DNA of 64,000 nt from positions 1 to 64,000 of the forward strand of contig CANMLL010000023.1 in NCBI GenBank assembly GCA_947498775.1, read 5' to 3'. The notes under the pieces were generated by a model that was given only the letters and a program-made list of their open reading frames with translations, was not told where the DNA came from and did not search any database. Positions 9,112 to 20,100 of this stretch are shown here, piece after piece. How positions within the stretch are numbered: position 1 is the stretch's first letter; every line of letters begins with the position of its first letter. The position numbers were made by a program, and so were the translations under genes. The stretch comes from an uncultured Aquimarina sp. GTDB taxonomy: Bacteria; Bacteroidota; Bacteroidia; Flavobacteriales; Flavobacteriaceae.

Positions 9112-9480
9112 TCACACCCACCCAAAACAATCCTTTATCCCCTGCAACACCGAAGGCAACTGATCAAAAACCATTTTATTTTCGAACCGAATTACTTTAA
9201 AACCCAGATTTTCCAGCGTTTTATCCCTTTTCGCATCTTTTTCTTGCGCAGCAGGATTCATGTGAACTTGACCATCTAACTCGATTACCAGTTTTTCTTT
9301 TGCACAATAAAAATCTACGATGTAATTATGAATGCTGTGTTGTCTTTGAAATTTACGTCCTTCAAATTTTCTGGCACTTAATTGTTTCCAAAGAAAAGCC
9401 TCGGCAGGAGTTAAGTTACTTCTTAATGCTTTTCGATATTTTTCAAGTTCTTTTTTAGAATGAATTTTTCTTTTCTTCAT
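9112..9480 (-). CDS. DUF559 domain protein (Vsr/PD-(D/E)XK-like endonuclease fold)
   Basis: 122 residues, full length for the small stand-alone form. The family signature is present in order: RKALRSNLTPAEAFLWKQL (about 16-34), FQRQHSIHNYIVDFYC with the catalytic-type Asp, and KLVIELDGQVH with the Glu and Asp of the nuclease core. It ends in a conserved-type helix (DCFGWV). Known: DUF559 belongs to the very-short-patch-repair/restriction endonuclease-like fold, but the role of the free-standing genes is not established. Its stop codon abuts a palindromic repeat core and its 5' side also carries hairpins, so it looks like part of a repeat-associated unit. A decayed second copy lies at 7241. Confidence 0.85.
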   Translation of the reverse strand: MKKRKIHSKKELEKYRKALRSNLTPAEAFLWKQLSARKFEGRKFQRQHSIHNYIVDFYCAKEKLVIELDGQVHMNPAAQEKDAKRDKTLENLGFKVIRFENKMVFDQLPSVLQGIKDCFGWV

Positions 9481-9728
9481 AAAATTATTTTTAATAATTT
9501 TTTAGGGCTCTCCCTTTTATAAAAAGGGGAGAATGAATTCTAAACTATGTTTAGAAGAAAGAGGGGTTTATCAAGCACCTCCAGTTCAGTTTTACTGCAC
9601 CCTCCAACTTTAGCAAAAGCCGAAGTTTTTTTATCTAATTTATTTGTTTCAATGATGCAATAATACTTCATAAGAGTTTCATTTTTTGAAACAATTTTTT
9701 TTAGCAGGGAGCTTAACATATTAAAAAA
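9481..9728. repeat. Hairpin-rich 5' flank of the DUF559 gene
   Basis: Contains CTCCC-TTTTATAAAAA-GGGGAG (about 9509-9531), TTCTAAAC/GTTTAGAA (9538-9545 with 9549-9556), AGAGGGG, and AACTTTAGCAAAAGCCGAAGTT followed by a T run (about 9606-9632). The motifs resemble the linker parts of the tandem array (ACTTTAACAAAAGCGGGG). I see no credible gene; the 94-residue minus-strand frame here is built from repeat sequence. Confidence 0.5.
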
Positions 9729-9990
9729 GCTCCTTCCCTTAAAAAAGGGAAGGTGTCCCGCCACAGCGGGACGGAAGGGTAAGTCCCCACCATCCCCCAC
9801 TTTAACAAAAGCGGGAAGCTCCATATAAAAAAGCTCCTTCCCTTACCAAGGGAAGGTGTCCCGCCACAGCGGGACGGAAGGGTAAGTCCCCACCATCCCC
9901 CTCTTTAGCTAAAGCGGGAAGCTTAACATATAAAAAAAGCTCCTTCCCTTAATCAAGGTAAGGTGTCCCGCCACAGCGGGAAGGAAGGGT
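9729..9990 (+). repeat. Three further repeat cores at 104-106-bp spacing
   Basis: Cores at 9729-9780, 9833-9883 and 9939-9990, same orientation as all others. Spacings of 104 and 106 bp reflect linkers shorter than in the 124-bp array (AAGTCCCCACCATCCCC in place of CAGTTCCCACTCCTG). The third core has mismatches in its first stem and a GGGAAGG variant. Confidence 0.8.
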
Positions 9991-10718
9991 CAGTTCCCAC
10001 TCCAAACCATTTTACGATCAAGGTTTTAGAGTAAAACCATTTTTTTTAACATTTTTTTTACGGAATAGCTATAATGATTTGACGTTTTTACAAAAACATA
10101 TAAACGGCAAAAAAGCATGATTTGTGTGTTAAAAACATACTATTTTAGAATTATATGAAGTAAATTCCTACATTATAGTTAAACAAAAAGCTAAGCTTTT
10201 AATCATTATAAAAAGTTAAAGTACTGATAATTAAGTGTTTAATTTTTAGTGTTTGATGAAAACTACTAAAATTGTTTAAGGTTTCTTGATTTTTGATTTT
10301 TATACGGTAAAACCATAATAATTAGGTGGTTTCAATGTATGTTAATTTAACAAAATGTGATTATATTTATGTATTGTTATTTTAAAGAAAAAGACAGCAT
10401 CATAATTTTAGTATAAAAAAGCTTATTTCTTACCCCACCCTGAGCTGTTTTATATACTAAAAGTAGTTTTGGATTTTTATCCAGAATAGTAGTATATGAA
10501 TTAATAAAGTAGTATATGAATTAATAAAAATGTATACATTGTTATAAAAGATATGGCAACATACATTTAATTGAAGTGTATAGACACATAAAAACTAACA
10601 GTATCTTTTAGATATACAATAATATAGGTGCAAAAAATGTTGCACACAGTAATGAAGAATAAAAAATTGAAATAGAAAAATTAAAATACAGTCTATAATA
10701 TATAGACCAGTTGGCATT
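9991..10718. other. Long AT-rich non-coding stretch before the giant adhesin
   Basis: No gene is supported. It contains two perfect tandem copies of a 20-mer (10488-10507 and 10508-10527), a dyad GTGCAA-N6-TTGCAC (10628-10645) that could be an operator, and GTCTATA/TATAGAC (10692-10708). Several AT-rich dyads of the GTATCTTTTAGATATAC kind also occur. Confidence 0.4.
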
Positions 10719-10726
10719 TATTTTTG
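10719..10726 (+). promoter_or_regulatory. Possible -7 element for the giant adhesin gene
   Basis: TATTTTTG matches the Bacteroidota -7 consensus TAnnTTTG. No good TTG -33 element lies 17-21 nt upstream, so support is partial. If used, transcription would start near 10733 and give a leader of about 420 nt. Confidence 0.35.
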
Positions 10727-10751
10727 ATAAAGGTACAACTGTAAAAAACAA

Positions 10752-11026
10752 CCCCGCAATTTGTAAAACTTTGGCGAGCCAACAAATGCAGGGTCTGAAT
10801 AACGATTAATTAAATTAACCATTATGATTGGATTATTACTTCTTATACTTACAAGATATCTTCTATGTCTTAGTAAGATTTACCTTTCTTTTACAGAAAA
10901 ACAAACCCTTCCTATTTTAATCAAATTACGATTGAAATATAGGGATTCTTTAACTTTTTTACGGTCTTACCGTAAATTTTTTAGCACTTTCTTAACAAGT
11001 TTTTTTAAACCTGATATGCTTCAGGT
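10752..11026 (+). promoter_or_regulatory. Structured candidate 5' leader of the giant adhesin gene
   Basis: CCCCGCAATTTGT (10752-10764) pairs with ACAAATGCAGGG (10782-10793) around an inner TTGGC/GCCAA stem (1071-10 region, 10771-10782). Farther on are TTTACGGT/ACCGTAAA followed by six T (10958-10982, terminator-like) and ACCTGA/TCAGGT (11009-11026). A 104-codon frame at 10824 overlaps these, but its composition argues against coding. It could be an attenuating or RNA-controlled leader. I cannot match it to a known riboswitch. Confidence 0.35.
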
Positions 11027-11150
11027 ATGGAGTCGTAGTATACAGTACAAACCTAACATATTGACTATAAAACAGGTAACGTTTTTTTTGCTGCTCGTTA
11101 TAAGTCGAGTACTTACGCCCATACAAATTCACTACTAAATTTTTGAGAAC

Positions 11151-14100
11151 ATGAAAAAGTCTACTTTTTTTAGAAATATAATAACCACCGTGATGCTCCT
11201 ATGGATAGGCAGTACATCACTTTGTGCGCAAGCAACAGTAGAAAATATCTCGGTAATCGAAGGTACTTCTAATGCGGTGGTAACGGTAACATTACCTGGT
11301 GCTGCACCCGTGGGAGGAACCACAGTTTTATATGCCATTACAGCAAACACAGCAGTAGAAGGATTAGACTATACAGTTCCTGGTGATCGCATTGTGATTC
11401 CAGAAGGGATTTCAACAGGTACGATATCGATACCTATTATTGGCGATACCACAACGGAGGATCTTGAAGATTTTTCAATTAGTGTTTTTACCGATTTAGC
11501 TAATGATGCTGGCTTCAATAGTGCCGGTACATTTTGGACGCCATTATCAGGAACAAATGTTTGTACTCCAGCAATACAGGCTACTCTTGGGACAGCATAT
11601 GCATTTGAAACTAATCCTGAAACAATTTATGGAGGATCAAATAGCTCTAATCAAGTTTTAGAAGTAGATTGTCAATCTCAAGGTTTTCAAAATATTCCCA
11701 CAATAAACGGTGTTACTTACACGGTTAATTTTAAAGCTTCGAGAAGAACAGCTGGAGGACCAAATCCAGCTAGTGTAACAGTAGCCGCCAGAAATGCAGG
11801 AACATCAGCACTTTTAAATCAATTACTCGTAACTAAAACAAATACTACATTTAATTTAGCGACAGAAACTTTTTTGTTTACCGCAACTAGTAATTCCACT
11901 CGTATAGATTTTACAACTACAAATAATCAAGGTGTAGGACTTATCTTTGATGACTTATCCATAGTACCACAAACAGCAGATGATTCCGCAACTATTACTA
12001 TTGTAGATAAAACACCCGGTGATGTAGGAGCTAATTTATCCCTTTGGTTAAAAGCGGATGTAGGTGGTGCGGCTTGGACAGATCAATCTGGTAATAATAC
12101 TACAGTAACGGCGAATGGTACACCGTCACTTAACACAAATTCCTTAAATTTTAATGATCAAATTGCTTTTAATGGAACAGCAGATTATTATGATTTAACC
12201 AATGCAGCTTTTGAAAATGGTACAGGTGATAAGGCTATTTATGTAGTTTCGCAAAGAAATACTGATGCTGGAGCAATATATATGGTTTCGTTGGGAACGA
12301 TTGTTAATCCGGCATCCAATAGTATAAATTTTGGTCATTGGAATAATTTTATAAACGATCCCTTTGTCAGCGGTAATGCTTTTGAGTTGACTTCTAACGA
12401 CGGGAGCTGGTTGGTAAATACTCCAGCAATAACAGGATATTCTTTAACTGCTGGTATCGATGCCTTATATACTAATGGAGTAAGTCTTGGGATTGCACAG
12501 GATAATGTAAATGTAGACTTATTAGGTGGTACTGATGGTAAAATAGGAGCTTTCGCAAATAGTAGCGGTTTTTGGTCTGGTGATATTGCAGAGGTTATCG
12601 TATATAACGACGCCACTACAGCGGGCAGAGCTCAAATAGAATCTTATTTAGCTATTAAATATGGGATTACACTTAATAGTGGTGCAACTGCCTATTTGGA
12701 TAGCGCAGGCAACACCGTTTGGGCGGTTGATGCAACCTACGCCAATGATATTTTTGGTATCGCACGTGATGATGCTTCAGGCTTAAACCAAGAAATTTCA
12801 AAATCAGTTAATAATGGAGCGGTGCTTACGGTTGCTACCAACACCGATTTTACTACCGCAAATGATGGTTCTAGAACCGATTTATTTAATCAACAGTTTT
12901 TAATGATTGGTAATGATGGTAATAGCGGAGCTTCCGGAGATGCAGTGAGTACCGACTTAGAAACCACAACCTATTATGAACGATCGGCCCGTGAATGGAA
13001 ATCGGTCAATACTGGGTTGATAACTAATCCTGTCAGCTTACAGTTCGATGGCTATGATGATACTTGGGTGTTGTTAAAACGAACCATCAATGGCGATTTT
13101 AGTGCAACAACGGGTACAACAGCATCGCCACTTTCTGCTACGGGAACGGTAACGACAACCTTGCCAGGAACAACTTTCTTTACATTAGCAAGACTAGCCA
13201 CCAGTATCGAGTTTGAAGCTGCTGCGGCAAGTGCAGATGAAAATGCAGCAGTAAGTAACCTACCAAATTTATTAATAGACGGGACTTTAAATGAGGATAC
13301 GAATATTGATGTCGTATTAAATGCAGCAGGGACAGCTACTTTAGGAACTGACTATACCTTTGGAGGTAATACCGCAGCTTTACCACAAACTATAACCGTA
13401 AGTATCCCGGCAGGAACGTATACAGCAGCTTCGCCAGTAGCACTTGCAGGGTTAGATTTAGGAAAAGTCAATCAATTTGATGAAAGCTATGCAGTAGTTA
13501 GAAATGATCCGTTAGTTCCCGGTGGTAGTAGAATAGATGGAGAGCGATCTATTGTAGCACCCTTTACAGGGACTTATGAGGTAACACTATCCGCAGAAAC
13601 CTTCTCCTCTGCGAGTACCCCGGATGGACTCGTAAGAGTAGGTACTACTGCTTTTGGTTCTAGTGATATATTTGATGGAGGAGGTGATCGCATAAATGAA
13701 ATAACTCCTTCAAAAACATACACTATAAACCTTACTCAAGGTACCACATACTTTTTTACAGCCATAGCAGGTGGTGGTTCGGTATTAACGGACGTGGATA
13801 TGTCGCTTGACTATTTACCAGGTCCATTAAACTTTGCCATTACAGATGAAACCATTGTAGAAGCAGATGAAACTATAGATTTGACTTTGTCCAATGCGCA
13901 AAGTGGTTTGGTGATACAAGAAATTACAGGAGGTGCACTAATAGATAATCACATATATACGATCACCAATGATGATACGATTAATGTAGAATTTGCTAGC
14001 CAAACTGCGGCATCCACAGATGAAACTGCAGCAGATAATCTTCCGCAAATTTTGGTCAATGGTCAAACCGATACGGATATTACCTTTGATGTGATATTCA

Positions 14101-17100
14101 ATACGTTTGATTCGGGTACAGCTATAGCTGGAACGGATTACACATTTACATCACCAACGCAGGTCACAATTTTAGCCAATACGGCCTATGATGGAACCAC
14201 GGCAACCGCATTGAGTATCCCAGCTTTCTCGATAGTATCGGATGATCTGGTGGAGGGTGATGAGACGGTTGGTTTTGAGTTATCAAATTTTGGAACTGGA
14301 GCACAACTTAATGATGTGAATGGCGATTTTTCGATTACCCAAGGATCAATCTACACCATAACCGATGATGATATTCCAGAAGTTCAAATAGCTCTTACGC
14401 CTTCTGGAGGTAATTTCATAGGTTTTGCAGATCCAGAAATATCGTATGCAGAGGCTGGGAATCTTAACTATGTGGTCAGGGCAACTATAAGTGGTGCTAC
14501 TCTTATTGATCCATTAACGGTTACTATTCAAAATACGGCATTGACCACTTTAGATGTAAATGATATTGTAGGTACCGCATTTCCAACAACAATAACAATT
14601 GCTGCTGGGGAAACGTTTGGAGATTCAGCATCCATACAAATTTTAAATGATAATGTGGCAGAGCCAAATGAAAAGTATGAAGCAGAAGTCGTTCCTTCAG
14701 CCGATTATACAATTGGGACAGCGAATGAAACTTTTGAATTAGTTGTTGTAAATGATGATATTTCAGTAGAATTTGATAATGCTACCTATGCAGCCTTAGA
14801 AGATGCGGGTACACTCACCCTAAATCTTAGCGTTTCAGGAGCAGTAACCACCATAGCAGAAACCATAGATATAGACATTACAGGAGGCACCGCCACCATA
14901 CTTTCAGACTATACCTTTGCAGATCCTACTACGGTAACGATTCCTGCAGATGACTATACCACAGCAAAAACAGTTTCAGTAGACATTACCTTAGTAGATA
15001 ATGAGGTTATTGAGCCTGATGAAACCATTGAGTTGGCATTGATAAATCCTTCTGCAAATGTGTCGGTAGGATCACAAAATACAAGTGTCGCAACTATTAG
15101 CAATGACGACAATGTTATTATAGAATTTGCATCGGGGATAGGAGCTTCTTCTGATGAAAGCACACCAGATAATTTTGTGCAGTTTTTAGTAAAAGGAGAA
15201 AGCGAACAAGAGTTAACTTTTGATTTGTCTATTTTAACCTTTTTGTCTAGCGCCACTGATGGTGGAACAGATTATACATTAGTTACACCAGTTACCTTAA
15301 CGATTCCCGCAAATACTAATTTTGATGGTTTGACACCTACCTCATTAGATTTAACAGGGTTTAGTTTAAATGATGATAGTTTAGTAGAAGGTAATGAAAC
15401 TATTGTTTTTGATATTTCCAATTTTTCTCCAAATTTAGTTGAAGGGGATGTTAGTGGCGATTTTGCTTTTGCAGATTTATTTACCTACACCATTACCGAC
15501 GATGATGTAGCGGCATTTACGGTAACACCAACGACATTAACCGTAGGTGAAAATGGAGGAACAGGAACTTTTACCGTAGTACTAGATGCACAACCTGCCA
15601 CCGATGTGGTAATTAATGTGACCTCAAACGCTATAGCAGAAGGCACTGTAGATGTAGCAACACTAACTTTTACGAATACAGATTGGAACATACCACAAAC
15701 GGTAACAGTAACCGGAGTAGATGATTCAGCAATTGGAGACGATACAGTATTAATTACCTTAAGTATAGACGATGCCGCTTCTGATGATGCTTTCGATCCC
15801 GTTTCGGACCAGGTAGTCAATGCTACCTTTACCGATGATGATACGGCTAATTTTACCGTAGTAGCAACCACTACGACTTTACCAGAAGGGACTACAGAAA
15901 CTTTTACCGTAGTACTTACGGCACAACCAGCAACCGATGTGGTCTTAGATATCACATCAAGTGCTACGGCAGAAGCAACAACCGATGTAGCCTCAGTTAC
16001 CTTTACCAATGCCAATTGGGATACGCCACAAACGGTAACGGTACAAAGTGTAGAAGATACCAACCTTGGTGATGATACTGCCGATATTACAATTGCAGTC
16101 AATACCGCAGGTTCTGATGCCGTGTATGCAGCAGTTACCTCACAAATGGTAGCCTATACGTTTACGAATAACGATGTGGAGGTAACGATAAGTGCTTCGG
16201 CAAGTGATGATGAAGCTACAGGCGGGAACCTTCCGGTTCTGTTGATCAACGGAACCACTACAGTAGCTTCTGCGGTAACCGTTTCGGTTACGGGAGGGGA
16301 TGCCGTGGCAGGAAGTGATTTTACATTTACCTCACCACAAATCATAAACGTACCCGCTGGAACCTATGACGGTACAGCAGCAACGGGTATTGCTATTACA
16401 GGGTTGTCCATCACAGATGAAAATGCAGTAGAACCGGATGAAACGATTGATTTTGAAATCAGTGTCCCCACAGGACAATTGGTTTTAGGGGCAACGACTA
16501 CTTCAACCTATACCATAATTAACGACGATTCGGTAATCGTAGCATTCAATACAGCGGCAGCAAGTGATGCAGAAGCTACAGGAGGGAACCTTCCAACACT
16601 TTTCCTTACGGGGGAAGTAGTCAATGCTTCTACGGTTAATGTCGCCCTAGATGTTTCTGGAACAGCAACAGTAGGAACTGACTTTACCTTTACTACCATT
16701 CAAGTGGTTAATATTCCTGTTGGGGTGTATGATGGCACGGCAGCAACTGCGATTGCCATCCCTACCTTGAGTATTATCGATGATAATCTGATTGATCCGG
16801 GAGAAACTATTGTATTAAACTTAGAAACACCAACAGGTGATGTAAGTTTAGGAGCGATAACCTCACATACCTATACAATAACAGATGATGAAACAGTTGG
16901 GTTCACCGCAAGTGAAACCGCTTTAACTATAGCAGAAGACGGCGGTACAGGCACCTTTACGGTAGTGCTTACCGCACAACCGGTAAGTGATGTAGTGATT
17001 GATATTTCTTCTAGCGACCTGCTGGAAGCAACAACAGCTGTTACTTCGTTAACCTTTACCAACGCCAATTGGAATGTACCGCAGACCGTAACGGTAACCG

Positions 17101-20100
17101 GGGTTAACGACAATGTGATTGCCGCAGATACGGCAACCATCACCGCCGCTGTAAATGACCCAGGTTCAGATGATGATTTTGATGCATTGACAGACCAAAC
17201 CGTTGCCATTACCTTAACCGACGATGATACTGCAGGTTTTACCGTTTCGCCATTAGCCTTAATAGTGAATGAAAATGGAGGGACAGGCACCTTTACGGTA
17301 GTATTAAATGCACAACCAGATAGCGATGTGGTGTTTGATATTACGAGTGCAGATGTAGGAGAAGCCACGGTAGACCTTTCTACACTGACCTTTACCGCTG
17401 CAAATTGGGATGTACCACAAACCATTACCGTAACGGGAGTTGATGATCCTCAAGTCGTAGATCAAAACACCTCTATAACCATAGCGGTTAATGACGCCGG
17501 ATCGGATGATAACTTTGACCCATTAGCAGACCAGACCGTAACGGTAGATTTACCCAATGAAGATATTGTAGTAGGCCCGACACTTACAACAGCTGGCCCT
17601 TATGTAGTTGATGAAAATGGTGGTACGGTCACTGTAGGTGTGGTATTAGGTTCACAGCCAGCAACAGATGTAGTGATTGACTATGTGGTTTCTGATCCAT
17701 TACAGGGAACTACCTCGGTAACGCAGATGACCTTTACCAATGCGAATTGGGACATTTCGCAGACACTTACCTTTACGGGAATAGATGATACGGATATTAC
17801 AGGTGACTTTGATGTAACGTTTACCGCAACCGTGAACAATGCCTTATCAGATGATTCTTTTGATGGAGGAGTAGTTACAGCTACAATAACTGTAATTGAT
17901 GATGATCTTGCCAATTTAGCAGTATCTATTGCTGCGGGTATAGCACCTAGCGAACCAGCAACGAATGGAACCTTCACGGTTAGCGTAGTCGGCGGTGCTG
18001 TAAATAGCACAGGAGCTGCTATTACGGGTGATGTTTCGTATAGTGGAACAGCTGCAGATGGAACAGACTTTAACGGAGATGCAACCTACTCGATTGCTAT
18101 TGGAGTGTCAAGCGCGACAGTGACTTTAGCTACGCAAGATGATTTTGAAATTGAAGGTGGTGAAACAATCATTGCTACAATTTCTAATCCAAGTGTAGGG
18201 ACTATCAATGTAGATAATGCAAACCTAACTATTGGTGATGATGATAGTATAGATGTAACGGCTACAGGAACACAGATTACTACAGCAGATGGAGTAGCTT
18301 TAGCTAACGGAACTGATACAGAAACGGTTTCGGTACAATTAAAAGATGCTGCAGGTAATAATTTGTTAGCAGCGGGTGTACAAGTAACTTTTGCCTTAAC
18401 GGGAAGTGCCACAGCAACTTCGTTAACAGTGGTTACGGATGCCAATGGATTGGCACAAATAGATATTACAAATACGATTGCTCAAACAGTACAAGTTACC
18501 GCAACAGTAGATACGGATAATAATGTGACTACACCAGAAGTAGCAGTAGTCAACGGAAGTCCAGCTTCCGTAGTATTTAGTGTAGATAATACCAACCCTG
18601 ATGGAAATAATGCCAATACGACAATTGCGGCAATAAGCCCAATAGTAGCCGATGGCACTGCAACGAGTACGGTAACGGTGACTTTAGCAGATGCTAATGG
18701 CAACTTATTAACTGCGGGTGGTGCTACAATAGTATTAGCAACCACAGGCAGTGCGGTACAGGTAGGAGCAGTAACTGATAATTTAGATGGAACCTACACA
18801 GCGACCTTTAGTAACACGCTAGCAGAAACAGTGACCATCACTGGAACGGTAAATGGACAAGCGATTTTAGATGATGCAACTATTGAATTTACATCGGACA
18901 ATGCGAATCCTGATCCTACGAATGTCAATACAACGATTGCTGCGACCAGCCCAGTAGTGGCTGATGGTACAGCTATTTCTACAGTAACAGTAACTTTAGC
19001 AGATGCTAATGGGAACTTATTAACAGCAGGTGGAGCTACTATAGACATCACATCGAATTCTACAACAGCCACTTTAGTAGGTAGTATTGTAGATAACACT
19101 GATGGTACGTATACGGCGACGTATAGCAACACCGTTGCCGAAGATGTGATATTCTCTGCGACAGTAAATACAGTAGCGATAACTACAGGAGATCCAACGG
19201 TAACGTATACACCAGATAATACAAATCCAGATCCTACGAATGTCAATACTACGATTACGGCAACTAGCCCAGTAGTGGCAGACGGAACGGCTATCTCAAC
19301 GCTAACGGTAACTTTAGCGGATGCTAATGGTAACGCATTAACTGCGGGAGGAGCTACAGTGGGCATTACGTCAGATTCAACAACAGCTACTCAAGTGGGT
19401 ACGGTTATCGATAATGGAGATGGAACGTATACAGCTTTCTTTAGCAATACAGTCGCCGAAGATGTGATATTCTCTGCGACGGTAAATACAGTAGCGATAA
19501 CTACGGGAGATCCAACGGTAACCTATACCTCGGATAATTCTAATCCAGATCCTACGAATGTCAATACTACGATTACGGCAACCAGTCCGGTAGTGGCAGA
19601 TGGCACAGCTACATCTACGGTAACGGTGACTTTAGCGGATGTCAATGGAAACGTATTGACTGCGGGAGGAGCTACAGTAGGCATTACGTCAGATTCGACA
19701 ACAGCTACTTTAGTAGGTAGTATTGTAGATAACACTGATGGTACGTATACGGCGACGTATAGCAACACCGTTGCCGAAGATGTGATATTCTCTGCGACAG
19801 TAAATACAGTAGCGATAACTACAGGAGATCCAACGGTAACGTATACACCAGATAATACAAATCCAGATCCAACGAATGTCAATACTACGATTGCGGCAAC
19901 TAGCCCGGTAGTAGCAGACGGTACAGCAACGAGTACAGTAACAGTTACCTTAGCCGATGCTAACGGAAACCTGTTAACAGCAGGAGGGGCGACCGTAGCC
20001 ATAACACCGAATTCTACCACAGCCACTTTAGTGGGTACGATTTTGGACAATGCCGATGGCACCTACACGGCGACGTATAGCAATACTGTTGCCGAAGATG

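Noticed and set aside
9540..9824. 94-codon minus-strand ORF
   Set aside because: Runs through a repeat core and linker sequence; no family similarity.
10824..11138. 104-codon plus-strand ORF just before the giant adhesin
   Set aside because: Very rich in Leu, Phe and Lys with almost no acidic residues, overlapped by hairpins, and without family resemblance; more likely leader RNA.
15485..20062. Other minus-strand ORFs of 87-205 codons
   Set aside because: Shadows of the repetitive Thr/Val/Asp-rich adhesin frame, with no domains of their own.
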